A DNA stretch of 64,000 nucleotides from Spirometra erinaceieuropaei (GCA_902702965.1 CACRXP010000049.1:1758498-1822497), one strand, 5' to 3'. Shown: positions 41,001 to 56,000, counted from the first letter of the stretch. Numbers and translations: made by a program. Notes: generated by a model not told the origin, from the sequence alone.

Positions 41001-44000
41001 ATAATTGGAAACGTTTCTAAAGTCAAATTATGTCCCTTCTTCGGGTATAAAATCAGAACAAGACGTAATCTTCTACCGAATGAGCGAAAGAATGAATATT
41101 TTTATGGACGTTTTTCATGAAATATAATTGGACTTGTAGGGGCATCACTGATCAATGAGAAAGATGCATGCTACATACGTAATCATTTTTTACAGTCTAG
41201 TTTTTGCATGCAGCCGGTGGGAAGTTCATTCTAAAGCCGGCATCCTGAGGTAGTTGAATAATTATAGAATTATGTTGCAGGCTGACTAGTTTTACAACCC
41301 TACTTAGTTAATCTTTACGAAACGAAAACGCCTTTCGGAATTTCGGCTGACATTTCACGAGTTAGTCCACCTACTTTACGTTAAAGAACTACTGAGATCA
41401 GACTACAGAAGCTAAATTTCTTCGGAAATAAAGGGAACAATAAACCACTAGAGCCACTGAGATACGGCGTTTACTGAAGAAGAGCGATGAATTTTTAATG
41501 TTAGGAGGCCGTGGGACCTTGTAGGTGCCAGAAGTGCGACATCGAGATGACACTTAAATAAGCATCTCAAACTTTGCCTGCAGAATAGTTAATTCAACGT
41601 GGCAATAAAGAACTCTTACTTCAGTTTTCGCAATTCAGGACTCAAGTTATACAGATGACACATAAAATGAGATAAGAAGGCAAACGGCCTTAATAAGTTA
41701 TTGTCACCAAAATGACTAAAATATCGATAGTGTCAAAATTTCACTAAAAGTGTCTTGAGTCTTTGTATGTATATACTCATCACGAACTTACTGAAAGAAA
41801 ATTTTTAAAGCTTCCATTTATTTGGGCCCACATGGGATAAAACGTGTAAACAGTTGTAAGCAACAATTAGGTTAAAAAGGAAAAGTCCGCTAGGTCAATG
41901 CCCCCCAAGTTTTTAATATGCACATACCTCTAAAGTCGCCTGTGTTTGTCAGTTGATTGTGAAAAAAGTAAAACTAATTCGCTCATTGGCGAGGCATTCC
42001 TCAAGTTAACGATACTAAGGGACTGTCGCCAGCACATTAGGATCACTAAGGTAAAAAGTCACTCGTCACCCATATCGGTATTTCGTCGTCTAAGTTTTCC
42101 ACCGCGGGGCAGTATCCGCAGGCGCAAGGAGGCATTCATCGTCTTTAGCCAAAGGAGGATTGGGTTAACATTTACAGAGGTGAAGGAATGACGGGAGTGT
42201 ATAAGTCTAGCCGGCGTATGTGGATGACGATACGCACCGATGCATTTAACTATGAGTTCGCCTGCCTCGTTACCGAGAGCGTAGACGAAGGCGACAATTA
42301 CGCAGCCGAACAGGTGCAAGAAACATGCTCGTCAGACGCTCATTCGACCGACAAGTTCCCCAAGCTCATGCAACATTTCGAATGAAGATTGCAGGAAGAA
42401 AAACTCCCCAACAGGTCACCCTTACAAACATTAGCTGTTGGGCAACCGCTTGTCTTGGTCATGCTGGCGTCCATTCTTGGGGTCGATGTTGAACAAGAGC
42501 GAGGTCAACGATATCACAAAGGCAAAAAGATGTCAGTGGACAATAGGATGTGGATTTCGACGAATTTATCCATTCTTGACGATAAAATTTATAATATACA
42601 GAAGGTGGGCTAACTCATGAAATATCAGCCGAGATTTCAAAATGCGTTGCCGTTTCGAAAAGATCAATTAAGTAAAGTTGTAAAACCAGTCATTGTATAA
42701 CAGAATTCTATAATAATTCAGTTACATCAAAGTGCCGGCCTTTGAATGAATTTCTTGCCGACTGCACGCAAGTACTACCCTCTGCAAAAAATGGCTACTT
42801 ATGTAGCATGCAAGTTTCTCATTGATTTTCGATAACCTTACAAATTCGCTTATATTTCATGGAAAATATACATAAAAATATCCATTCTTTTGCCCAGTGA
42901 GTAGAAAATGCCGTATTTTCCCAATATTATAATCAAAGGAAGATATAATTTGGTTTTGAAAAGTTTCTAATTGGGCAATTTTTTTGATACCCTGAAATGG
43001 CCTCATAAAAATGTCATGTCTCTGCATTTACCAATGTAGCTTGTAGAGGTAGCAATATGACCCAGATCAACTGTTAAATTTTATGAACTCCATATTGTTT
43101 CCTCCTAATACCGTAAAGAAATGGATGGTTTTTTATACTCAGAAAATATACAGCTTGTAGTTTGGAAGCCCTGAATGCAAGTGTAATGACAAGTCGGGTT
43201 CAAAATTAATCGGGAATCGGAAAAGTTTTTGAAAACCTAATTCTGCCTTTCTTTCGGGTATAAAATCGAAGGCAGACGTCATTTTCTACCGAAATAGTGA
43301 AGAACGAATATTGTTTGGATGTTTTCCATGAAATATAGCTGACTTCTTAAGCGCATCGAAAATCAATGTGAAAATTGCGCGCTACATAAGTAGTCATTTT
43401 TTTGCAGAATATTGTTTTTGCGTGCAGTCGGAAAAAAGTTCATTTGAAAGCCGGTACCCTGTGGTAATTGGATTATTATAGAATTATGCTGTAAAACGTT
43501 TAGTTTTACAACTCTACTTAATTAATCTTTTCGAAACGGGAACGAATTACGAAACATCGTTGAAATTTCACGAGTTAGTCCACTTACTGTATCTTTCGGA
43601 AATACAGACCTAATGGAAAGACGTGCACTGTGGTATACTGAGAATAACTATTCGTTGTACCCTTGCTGCATCTGTGCTTCTCAGAGGCTGCCAACTGCTT
43701 TCTTCACTGCAAACGTTTGCAATTATCAGTTTTTAGTTGAAGCGTTTAATTTGCACGTCGGTTTTATTGAAACAATGTCATTTGGGGATTCTTCACACTT
43801 TACGACGCGTGCTAACGCACTCTCCGTCCTGATTTGACTTGCGACCACGGAGTTGGCAACAGGTGTATGAGCCTGCGAAGGCGTTTATACGCGGCGGAGT
43901 TAAGTGTCTATTTTCTGCCAGACACACCGACGCCTAGCCCAGGCGACTGTTGAGACAGCTCGCGTTTTCATCATAGCTCAGTTGAGCTAACAGGTGAGGT

Positions 44001-47000
44001 CTTCTGAAAAGGTCAGACTGATTGCGCTTTTGTTACCACGGCTGACATTAAACCCCGAGTCTCCGTCAGATTTGCCCAATTATAGTCTCAGAGTGACTCA
44101 CTCGCATAATCCTGTCTTGACATGCACCAGCATTTTGCCCTCAGTAAAACTCTTTATTCATCGCGACCTTCGTAATTAAGGAAAGCGGAGCTGGCTTGCC
44201 GAAAATTACCTGAAAACGGGTTAATACTTGAATAATGTTTGAAATATAAACACAACCGTCGTTTATTAGATTGTGACTACTAGCATACTCCCATTACGTT
44301 TCTCCCCGTCTCCCAAGGCATGGTTTATTAAGTTTAAATGACCTAATCATCTCTACAAAATTAGATGAGACAAATAAAATGTCAGACTTGTTTAGCAGGC
44401 TGCGTTTTTGAGAAGTGTAAAAATAAATGGGCGAAAAAGAGGCATTTACTTAGCTCAAATGAGTGTCACTCAAATAACACATTCGAGCTTGACCCTTCTC
44501 AAAGGAACAGTACGGAAAATGAGTCTGACTGGACCAATGTACTGCGCATGAACATTGTGTGGTAGGCAAAAAATAAGAAACTAGAGATTGAACCACCGAT
44601 CACGTTCAACTAATAATAATTATTCATCAACGCCTTGCAACCCGCTTTCATCATTGTTTTCGGTTGTAGAACAAGAAGTTAAATGGGTCCTATGTTCGTC
44701 TGCACCAGAGTGGCAGCATTCTATTACGTTTTACGTTTGCTGAAAAGTCCTGGTAGGACTGAACGTAATTTAATTAATAAAACATGATGACCAATACCCA
44801 GATACTCAATCAGAGATACTTCGGACGATGTGCGTTTCGGTGTTAACTTATGCGTTGCGCGCAACCCTCTTTCTCACACAGAATAGGTTTCTAAATCATT
44901 TTTACCAGTGTAAAAAAGATTCATGGGCAGAAACGCTTCTTTCGATTCACTAGCATTTTTTATGGCAAGAAGTGACAAGGACTACGTTTGCACGCTTCCG
45001 CGTGCCCATCTAATGGAGGAAATTACTTTGCATAGAGATGTGCGTCTAAACCTTTATTAAATTCAAACTTAATTTGCAAGGCCGGTAAATCGATGAAGGT
45101 TAGATGTCTTTAACTAAGCTACACCCACAAGACAGTTATTATCCCCTAAAGAATTTGAATTTTTATTGTTAGCATAAATCCTTGGCGCAGAGATCAACAA
45201 AAAATTATCCGCAATTTCCGAACATGCCTAAATATTCCATAAGTAATAGGTAGAAAGGCCACCGTAATTTGGTCATTTTAAGTTTAAGTGTAAGCCAAGA
45301 TACCTTTAGCGGAAACGTATGTTTGTTAATAAGTAATTTAGAAATAAGACGGCACCGCGCTAAATATATGGAAAATATTGTAGCATTTACATAGCCGTTC
45401 GGTTCTCGGTACTAGCCTTTACCATAAAGGTAAAGGCTAGTACCGAGAGCCGAATAGTGCTAAAGAGAAAGGTTTCAAATGAAAACAAAATAATGTAGTT
45501 TAGTTTGCGGGACAAGTCTCGCAGTATTAATCGGAGGAGTACATAAGTAGCTTTGACTTCAATCTGTAAATAATATTTAAAGAAATAACTTAACAGAGAA
45601 AAAAATTTCATTTAATCTTGAGAGTTTGCATCATGAACATTATCAGGAGCATCATCTTCTTTTATTTATCCGGCCTCACGTCTAGCTGGGACTGTGACTG
45701 CAACCAAAACCACCATTTATAGAATACGTCTGCTCGCAAACTGATTGGCTGAGTAAAGCTGTTAAAATACATCCTATTTTGCGACTTCCCTCAATCGTAA
45801 GGTACAAGACCTGCCTTTCTAGGCGACCAGTAGAAAATACTTAGAATCGAAATGTGTCCACAGCAAACTCATGAACCACTTACGGTCCAGCGCAGTCCAC
45901 TGGCAGCAGAAAGCACAGAGTAGTTTTTCGGGAGAAATGTTTTCCTAATATGGATTAAAGAATATGCTCATGATCGCATCTGCTAATTTGCATTTTCTAC
46001 TTACTGACCGGCCTTCTACGTGTGAGCTTAGGAAAAAGTTATCTTAATTTTCCATCTGTGAAATAAAACAAATTTACCCGAAATAATTTTATCACTATGA
46101 ATGCAATGAGGAAAGGGCTTAGGGTAAACCTCCGTGCATAGATTTTCAAACCTTCGTTGAACACAGAATGATCGACCGGCCGTCATACTTTACATTGCTC
46201 TAGTCCTCTAAGAACGCTTTTTCCAATAAATAGGTTAAATATTTGTGTCAAATGTTAGTGTGGTCATATCCTCTTAGTTACTCTATTGATAAAAATGGGT
46301 GAGTATTTTGTACCTTCGCAAATTAATTTTATTTTTATGCTACTAGTTTATGCGTTTAGGGTATTTGTGTATTTTATGCAAGGTTGTTACTTAGACCAAA
46401 GCAGTATTATTTTTACTGTTTAATTCATACGCTCACCTGACTGAGCTTCCTTCTTCCTTGATGTATGGTGTTGGCCAATACGTTTTGATTGACTCCTAAA
46501 TTATGCGAGACCTCTTCTGTATTTTTCCCTATTCCATAACTTATAACATCTAATGTGATTGTATACGGCTGACTCTACGGAAAGCTTAAAACCATCTATT
46601 TCGGAAAAATTTGAAGTAATATTGCGCAAGAACACTATGATAAAAACACTGTTGAGTTATTTTGTCTCCCGAAGCAAAAAATAAGGAGTAAGTGACGTTG
46701 GACTTGGAGATTTTGATGGAAAAACAAAAGTTTAAGAAGTTATTAAACAGAGCAAATAAGAATGGTAGTTCTGATTTGCCTCGTCCAAAAATCCTTCGAA
46801 GGAAAGCCGTTTCCTGCGACAATCATATTTACGGTTTCGAACGTCCAGCTAACACGAATTGAGTTCCGCAAGCGGACACCGTGATTCGTTTGAGACCTGC
46901 CAGCGGATGTGTAACTGCATATGTGGAAGATTTGCCCCTTTCCTTCAGCGTGCGGTAGCTATCCTATCAGCCGTAGCTGTCCCTCAAAGTCTATTCCTTG

Positions 47001-50000
47001 GTTATCATATGCCCTGCTTGCATATTGTATCAAAGCAAAAGTTAGGAAGATCATGGAATTGTCTTCTTCATCAAGAGGGGTTGATTTTAGCACATTGTTT
47101 TTTTCAGGAGTTGCATCGTTTCCTAAAAGTTCTTCTGAGTATTTGAATTCCTCAGGATTAGATTCATGGGACCTTTTACACCGCCAGCAGTAACAGATTA
47201 TGTATTTGTTCAAGCGAAAAGGTCCCGTCTTTCGTAGATGATTGACGTTTTGTGATTTTCGATGGTTAGAATAACAATTTCTGTGTGCATGCGATTCCAT
47301 GATTGTTTATTTTGACCTTTGCTGAAGCATACATCTAATCTGGATCTTAAGTTCATTTAGATAAAGCAGTAGCGTGGTTTTTAATAAACTGTATGGATTA
47401 CACTATATTCTAACATCAGATTCATAGGCTTGGCGAATGTGCAGTGGTATTATGCTTTTTTATGGGACCGTCTTTAATGTCTGCCGCGGACGTATGTCCG
47501 AAGGAATACTTTGCGGACCTGTTTTTGTTGGATAACGATATTTTGTGCAACAAAAGCCGCAGAATTTTGTGCGGTGTAGGTGATATAATAGTAAGGCTCA
47601 AAGACAATGCCACCCTTCAAAAGGACACTATCAACTTTGTACGTAAAAATATTGTCTGGTAACATGACCTCCGCCCACTGAATCATACATTCAAGTTGGT
47701 GGAGCGGAAGAATGCCGACACAGCGGACCTATAGTAGTGTATAGGTGGTATAGCCCAAAAATATTGAATTGCCACTTTTTTAGAGTGTGTGCTAATTTTC
47801 CATCAAGTCAATAATAACTTTCACTATATTTCACAAATCGCGGATATCGATGACCATCTAAATATGCAACAAGGCAACTTATCGGTATACTCAGAAACAA
47901 ATAGTCCGCTTTAGGTATCAACTATGTGCATCCAGCGTAAACCCTAGTTTAACATTGTTGACTGTAACGAACAATATACGGCTTTCGGGTGTATTTTTAT
48001 ATCTTTCTGCCAGTCAACATTTCTACTAACGATTGTATTCATTTAAAATTTGCAGTCTCGAATTCGTCACCCTGAACTCAGCGTCTCCATTGTTCTCTGT
48101 CTAATTTGTGATGACTGTGGTTTCTAAGGAATTTTAAGGAGCTTCTGATCTCCAAAGCCAGCCATATCATTTGAAAACAGAAAGTTTTGACCTTTAGTGT
48201 GGTGGTGCATCTGAGCGCATATCAACACGGAGTCAGTGGCATTTGAAGCATTCTTTCATTAGCGGGATAGGAATTGAAAAATCTAAGTGTTGCGTGCAGT
48301 ATTTGCCAGTATAAGTACCTTCCAGCTTTTCGGTTGACTAGACCTAATGCGCTTATATCGGTACACAAATCACACTTTATTCATATGCATTTACTGCTTG
48401 ATGGAGACTTCTTTATTTAAAAATGTTTGCCAGCATCTGGGGGTATATTTTTGAAGTGTTCCTTAGCATCTTAGTTTCCGCAAACATATACCTAATGAAG
48501 ACAGGGGCATCTCTCATGCATGCCTACGGATCCCGAGAAATATCAGATAATTCAGTTTGAAATGGTAGCACATACGATTTTAGCAAGCCTGCGTCCGAAC
48601 AAATGCCGACTGTATGGTTTAGGGTTAACGTACTGTTTCTGATCTTTTTAATACTAGGCTGAAATTATATTGTTTGACCACCTGCTTTATTAGATTATTT
48701 TGTTCCGCCACTCGTGCATACTGCTTTTGGCAAGAAACGTGTTGGGAAAAGAAGACGGCAGGTCTTAAACACCGTCTGCGACGACTAACGGCCTCACTTA
48801 GTGCTAATAAGCCGCCAAAACATGCGGCAACATCAAGATTGCACTGAAAGGACAACAAGAAAAATCATAAATTATTCCCTGCCGCAGTCGGGCAAAAGAA
48901 CTGCTACAAAATAATCCTGTCAAAAAATCAAAGATATGCAACAAGGCATCTCTAGCCAGTGAACAGAGTACGATCAGAGACTGTTATTTCGGCTGCAGAA
49001 CAACGGCTGCACTTACATGCCTCTAATACCCGTATGGTAGCTAAGAAATCTTCAACCATAATATTTTGAGGCATCTATATTAACCTTATTCAACCTTTCT
49101 CAAATGATTTTTTTAACTAGTTGGACATTTAAAGGCATACGACTTTCCTTTTCTCGATAAAACTGAACTGAACGCTTACCTAGTGAGGATTCAAAATTGT
49201 TCTTGCGACATAAAAATTGCGCGATTATGCACTTTCAGCCAAATCAGATGGAGAATGCATTGATGCCAGAGCTAAAACTTCATTTTGCGATGCCATCGAA
49301 GGAAAGCTATCGATATTAATGGGGCACGTTTGGGTGAAAAATGACCTGCCGAGCATGTGGCACTTTAAATCTGACCAGATCTGAAATTTTGACCGTTCTC
49401 TGTGTGGAAAAATGGTAAAGTAAGATTGATGCAGATGGGCATGTCCAGAATTTAATCAAGAAAAATTGTGCACAAAACAGAGGATTACGTTTGCGTCAAC
49501 CTGCATTGCCTGAAACAAAATTGGCGTTATGTTGGGACAGTTTTGATAAGAAAGATGGGACGTTAGTTTTTCCTTCGATGATCTTGACAAAATTATTTTA
49601 TCGTAAGACCTTCTACAAAGGCAGTTAGCCTTCGGTAGGCAACCGTTTAAATTGTAATATCATGTTCTTTAGGATCAGACCCTGCTAACCCAAGTAAAAA
49701 AAAAAACAATTCAATCGTTCACTCTGACCCAACTGTGAAAAACTCGATGCCTCGGTGGGATCCGAACTCATGACAGCAAGGGGAGGCTTTAATACAGCCA
49801 ATGCTCTAACCATCTGACTTACGAGGCTCCATCGGAAGACGCGAGTTTAATCATATTTGGGTCACGTTTACCCGTCCAACCTACTACAACGTCTGGAATC
49901 CACCAAGTCTGATACAGTAAGCTGGCTGCCCAGGCAGGATTTCCTAAGTAATACCTTTACACTCCACCAGATGACTACCAGGCTCACGTAATTCAGAGGT

Positions 50001-53000
50001 GTTTTGGCAGATTATTTTAAATCTGTCAAAACACCTCTGATTCCAATCCTTGTTACTTTGTACCGTATGAACAACAGCACCAGATATGTAAAAAAGGACC
50101 GCTTTGCCATGCAATTTCCGCTTACGGCAACAATGGCGAAGAGATTGGCTGCGCAGAGCGCCCCTCGTCGGAAGTGAGCACCTAACTGTTTGCACGTTAG
50201 CCAAGGATTAAAGTTCAAAAACTTGAAAAAGCCGCAGATTTGGAACGGAAGAAGTTCTGAAGTCAGGGTTGACGTTAGACAAAGAATGCCGATAGGCCAG
50301 TATTCTCACCTGTTCCAAAAAGCTGTTGTTACCTGTCCACCGCAAATACACATTTGAAGTGAAAAAGTAACAGATCTCACACAGTTTCAATTCTCCACCA
50401 AGCAGATGCGTTGTTGTTTTTTTCTAACTATTTAACTGCATTTTACATGGAATTGGGGCTCATTATAACATTCACACGACAAAATTTCAAGCCATTATAC
50501 GTTTTTACATTCTGTACAGTCGAAATGTTAGCATCAGTGGTGTATCGTGGAAGGACCCGAAGACAATGCTTTCAGTGTGGAATTCTCATTACGAAAGGGT
50601 TTATGAGAACTGCGCACGCGCTGGACCAGATCGTTGTATGGCAGTTCGTTATGAGCAATTGGTTTTACGACCGCGTGAATCAATGAAGAAGGTTCTCGGT
50701 AAGCAAAGGCTGACTATATTTGCACCTGTATTCTAAAGGCCCCGATGGCAAAAAACGTTACCGTGCGCGACTGATCTCATAAAATGTTGGCTCAAATTAT
50801 GAAATGTGTTTTGGAATTAGGAAGGATCAATAAGGAGGCGTTGCAAAATTAATCACTTTATGGCATAATCTCATAGTATTGCGGACTCGCCAGGATGACG
50901 GCTTTTGAACGCAATTCTTTTCGACCTCCTGCAGAAACGACGCTCGGTAGACAATGGCTATTTAAGAAGCATGCATTTTTCGCATTGGTTTTCGATGGTT
51001 TTATAGATTCAAGTATATTTTATAGAAAACATGCACAAAGATATGCTTTCTTCTACCCGTTTTGTAGAAAATCACATTACATCAAATTACATTTTATGCC
51101 CTAACGAAGGTCAAATTTTTTCTTCATATAAGTTTCTAATTATGAGATTTTTAAGACCGTGAGATGTCCATATATACAGCGTCGTAATGGACCATTTATT
51201 AATGCTGCCCACGAAGTGTACATTATAGCCCACATCCACCGCAAAAATTTATAACCTCTGTATAGCGACGTCCTAGTAGCATAAAGGAATTTACGATTCT
51301 CCTTACGCGGAAAGCATTTACCTTGTAGACTAGAATCAGTGAGTGCTAATGCAACGGCTGCTCTGGCTCACAATTATTCGGGAATTGGGAAACATTTTCC
51401 AAAACCTAAATAAAAACTTTCTTCCGGCATAAAAGAGGACGAAATGTGATTTTATACCAAATGAGTAAAAGAAAGCATAGCTTCGTGCATGTTTTCTATA
51501 AAACTTATTTGAATTTATAATACCACTGAAAATCAATGTGAAAAATGCATGCTACATAAGTAGTTATTTTCTACCAAGCGCCGTTTCTGCAAGAGACCGA
51601 AAAGAAGTAAATCCAAAGACCGACGTCCTGGCAAGTCCGAAATACCCTTAGATTATTACATAAAATGTTTAATCTCACAGCGCCTCCTTATTTATCCTTT
51701 TAAATCGAAAACGCACTTCATAATTTTGGCCAAAATTTCATGAGATCGGTCACGCACTGTACATCATGGTTTTCTGGCTTAAAGTTAAAAAATGCTTTGA
51801 GGCGTGGTCGGAGACTCATATAGAAATCCTCTACCAGTACACTGGTGGGAGACAACCTCTAATACGGGGATGGTTTTGGCGGTAGGATGTGGTTATATAG
51901 CCCTGCCTGACGGACACAGTACTGTTGGCGTTGGGGTTGGGATTGGAAGCTAGGGTTAGCGGCCATGATTAGGGCTAGGGATTAGGGTTGGGGTTTGGGA
52001 TTAGGGTTAAGCTTTAAAGTTAGAGGTTTGAGTGAGGGTTAGGGCAACTATTTCAAAACCCCTCAAAGTACAACCGCGCATTTCCGATAGCTTTTCTTTT
52101 GAATACATCCCCATCTGTAAAAACCCCTATTACCACCGGTCTTGCATTACAGGTGGCTGGGGTTTGTTTACTCCAAGTGGGGCTGCATTACCACACCAGA
52201 CTGGTATGGCTTCGTTAGAGAACGGACAGTAAGGTTTAAATTATGTAGAAAGTCAGAAACGCATAATAACTCCAAGTGCCTGATTAAATGCTCTAATAAG
52301 TTGTGAATCCAACCTTGCGTAACATAAGAAATGGCTAAGAGGCGATATCGCCATCATATAAAAGCCCTGCATTAGTGGAAATGGCCGATCACTCGATCCG
52401 GAAACGGAATAGTCAATGATTTGTTAGTAGAACTTGTCAAAGTCAGATCATTTCAGTCACTTTTATCACCATTCACATATTATAAATAGTCTTTCGTTAA
52501 AGTACTGGTGCGCGTATATAAATACAGCCTTATGAACCGCGTAATAGATAAACAAAAAGGATCTAAGCACGAAATTATATTTTTATCGGGCATTATTGTG
52601 AAATATAGATGGAGAAGATATTTTTAAGATGCTTGACTTAATTGCTTAGCCATGCATCCGTGTTCTGGCTGGGTAGTGATATTGACAAAGTGCTGTCTAA
52701 GAGAATTTCAAAAGTAAAATCAGAGCCTCGTGGGGGCTGTTCGACACGGAGAAAATGAGTTAAAAGTTACGATATATTGCTCTGATCATTCACTAGATGG
52801 TTTTAAACGCATAAAATATCTACATTTTATCGCATTAAAAATCCAAAACCTTGCACAGCAATATGGCGTTAACAGTAATTCAATATATGGAAGGGCCAAA
52901 AACGTGGGTAGACCACAACAAGTGACTTGATGATTATCACGTAGAAATTAGTTTTAAGAAAAAGGTCAGGGGTTGTCATTTTAAGTTTATCTGCAGCTAC

Positions 53001-56000
53001 AGGGCAGCAAAAGCGTATGTACATTTCCGAGAAACCTAAATTTAATGTCATATTCCTTTGGGTGGCACAAAAAGCATTCTGTCGATAAAGATCTAGAACC
53101 ATGCTCTGCGCACTGTGACAAGAGACGTTTAGGCACCAATATGCGTAGTGTTCGCCGACTTACCTAATTACCGAATAAAATATGAAATTTCAAACTTTTC
53201 CTAGGTTTTCAGTAGGTTTATTGGGTGAGTTTGGAATCAAAAGCAGACAGTAATGATTCCATGCTGCCAGTTGGAGAAATTTGTAAATATCTCAATATTC
53301 TCCCATTTTTTTCGTGTTTCAGAATTTTTGAACCTTCCTTGGGATGAAATCGTGCTGAATCACGAAAAGAAAGTTGACGATCTCGCGCTTGTAAAGTAGG
53401 CTTTTGTTTTTTTTATGATGGACGATTTTCTGAAAAAAAACATGTTTTATATATATACGACAGTGCCTTTAACTGAAGTTCAGATATTTAATAAAACAGT
53501 AGACGGAATGCAAATTTGTCCCTGTTAGGCAAACCATTAATAAATCGAATTTTCAAAAACTTAACACGTTGATGTAGATTGATCTCACATATCACATTTA
53601 CTTTGTACAACGCCTGACCATAAGAAAAATGTAAATTAAATAACGAAGAAAAATTCATTTGAAGGAACTGATGACTGAGAGAATTTAGAGTTAACCTAGT
53701 GCACATGATGTCCGACATATTAGAGCCGTTTTTACTTTGGGGTCCATGATTCTGCTCAAAACGTCTTATCCTGAATGTAATATGCTAGTTAGCGTGTTCT
53801 AGTCGGGATTTTAGGCACTTGTTCGATTGCTAATGTAAGCTGCCGAGTTAAGGCAAGTTGATGGACTGTCTTATCAAATGTTAACCGGTACCCTGAAATG
53901 TGGTTCTGATTAAAAAGGACTACTTGAGCTATATTGTAATACCGATTGCAATGCGGGACGTCAGCTTTTAAATGAGTTTCCTTTAGGTCGCCTAATAAAC
54001 CATGCCCAGTAAAAATTAGCTGCCTATGTTGTATGATTTTTGCCCATTGAATGTGCATACCCTTACGAATTCAAACATTTTTCATAGTAAACATGCGCAA
54101 GAATATTCCTTTACTAAGCCGTTTGACGAGACAAATGTGATGTACGACAAAGCTTGTCCTTATGTTTTGAGGACGTTTTATAATTCCCGATTAACTGCGA
54201 AACCAACCAGCCCTCACATTTGTGTTTAGGGCTTCATACCCCCTGTCCTGTACTTTTCGTGCAATGAAGATACTGTATTTTAGCGTGCCATTAAGAAGAC
54301 ATCATACAGGGTTCATGAAATGTCATTATAGATGTGGACTGTGAAGCATATTTTATAAGCAACACGAATAAACTTACTTAACAATGCTTCTCGATTAGAC
54401 TTTTTACTGTCTTAGATGATCTTCCTGTTGGAAAAGTTTTGAAAGCAAAAATATCCTTTCTTTAAATAGCATCTTCGAAAAGGGCGTACTTTTTTGCAAA
54501 ATGAACACACTGAAGAATGGGTCTATGTATGCTCTCTCTAATATAAATTAATTTATGAATGCATCAGTAGCAAAGGTTAATGAAACATAAATGGCAAATT
54601 TCCACTAGGCGTACCTTATTCAAACGACCTGAAAGAAACCAATTTAAAAGCCAGCATTTTGGCTTGACTGAAATATTTTGGGATTACGTCGCACGACAAT
54701 GAATATTCAACCTCATATGAATAATAGAAAAAGGGGCGCTTACCGATCGTTTTCTCGGAACCCACTCGTTCCGTTGTGCCTCACGGGCTCCCTCTCAAGC
54801 CCAAACAGCAGCTGAACAGCGGTCCATGATATAGGCAGAATGTTATCAACAAAGACAAGGGAGACTGTAATGACCATTTCTGGCTTATAAACCTTGGGCA
54901 GATTGTCACACCCAAACCCGAAGTGCGCGTTCTAGAGAGCGCCCGTTAGACACAACGCGACGTGTGAGTTCCGTAGAAACGATCAGTGAGTGCCCTCCTC
55001 TCGCATCGCATATTGCCGATCGCAACGGACAGGACAACCAACTCGCGGCTCAGTGGTTAGAGGCGTTGGAGGTCTAATCAAGAGGTCGCGAGAATGAACC
55101 CCAGATATTCCACATTTTGGGGTTTGGTATGACTGGCTGGCGACGGCTAATAAGCCAGAAATGATCATTCCGTTAACAATTTATGAGATAGTCCACCTAC
55201 TGCATTCCGACAATTTAACCCTGATAGCAGAGGAAAAAGGTGTCTGCGTATTGGTTCGACATCGTGGGAAGTACGTTTAGGAGGCGGGATTTGCAAATAA
55301 GAACTGTAGTTCATCACCGGTTGCTTGGAATTAAGGCGTGCACTAAGGTTTACGGATGCTGATATGAAAATCAATTGAGTTGCCTGCGGAAAACTTTGGA
55401 AATAAGGTGTCGCCATTGAGTCACGTTTAAACCCCCCACTCTGCTTAAAATAATCATTTTCGAATGAAAACATTCCTAAATAACAAAGTGTCAATCAGGT
55501 TAAAGTAATCTTTTGCACTCAGCCCCTACAATGTAGCGTTACAATTCCTACGTACATCGGCATCCATCGACATACGAGATTCTCCCTTGCCAGAATAATC
55601 CGTCACGTTGCGTATGGTGAACTTCAGTGCAACCGCAAACGCCGTGACCAGAAGTATTCACTGGCACCAGGCAGATTCACTTTTAGAATTTGTTGTGTGT
55701 TTAAATAAAACGTCGAAAAATACAACTCACAGCAAGGTACTTTTGTATGCCCTCCATGGAGTTTACAATGTTCACAGGAGTCATGAGTCTCCAGCTCATG
55801 GATACACCATTGTTTTGATACGCCTGCCCAGAACGTAGTATCTTAGTATTCATACTGTCCATTTTTTTCTCATTTAAGGAAGGAAAAGAGCACAAACCAG
55901 GTTGTTTATCCTATCTACATGAATGCTCTAACAGACTGGGCAAACGACCAAACAATTATGACGCCCGAATTACTGAGTGAGATGGCGGACCTGTCTATGC

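Larger units (their letters stand above)
28869..50519 (+). other. TPST intron 2 (21.7 kb)
   Basis: The intron contains four foldback elements (one partial), the antisense Penelope-like fragment at 34753-36046 with hammerhead motifs, a GC-rich island at 38796-39100, two small perfect hairpins and one tRNA-like SINE. The stretches 30300-34560, 36060-37680 and 43600-49720 show nothing else I can support. Confidence 0.6.

Noticed and set aside
50411..50686. A 91-codon plus-strand open frame
   Set aside because: It overlaps TPST exon 3 in the wrong register. The true frame is one that gives YEQLVLRP and fits both neighbouring exons.
53391..53396. Alternative TPST exon 4 donor GTAAAG
   Set aside because: Using it breaks the frame into exon 5; the GTAGGC donor at 53396 keeps the conserved KSTNQV sequence in frame.
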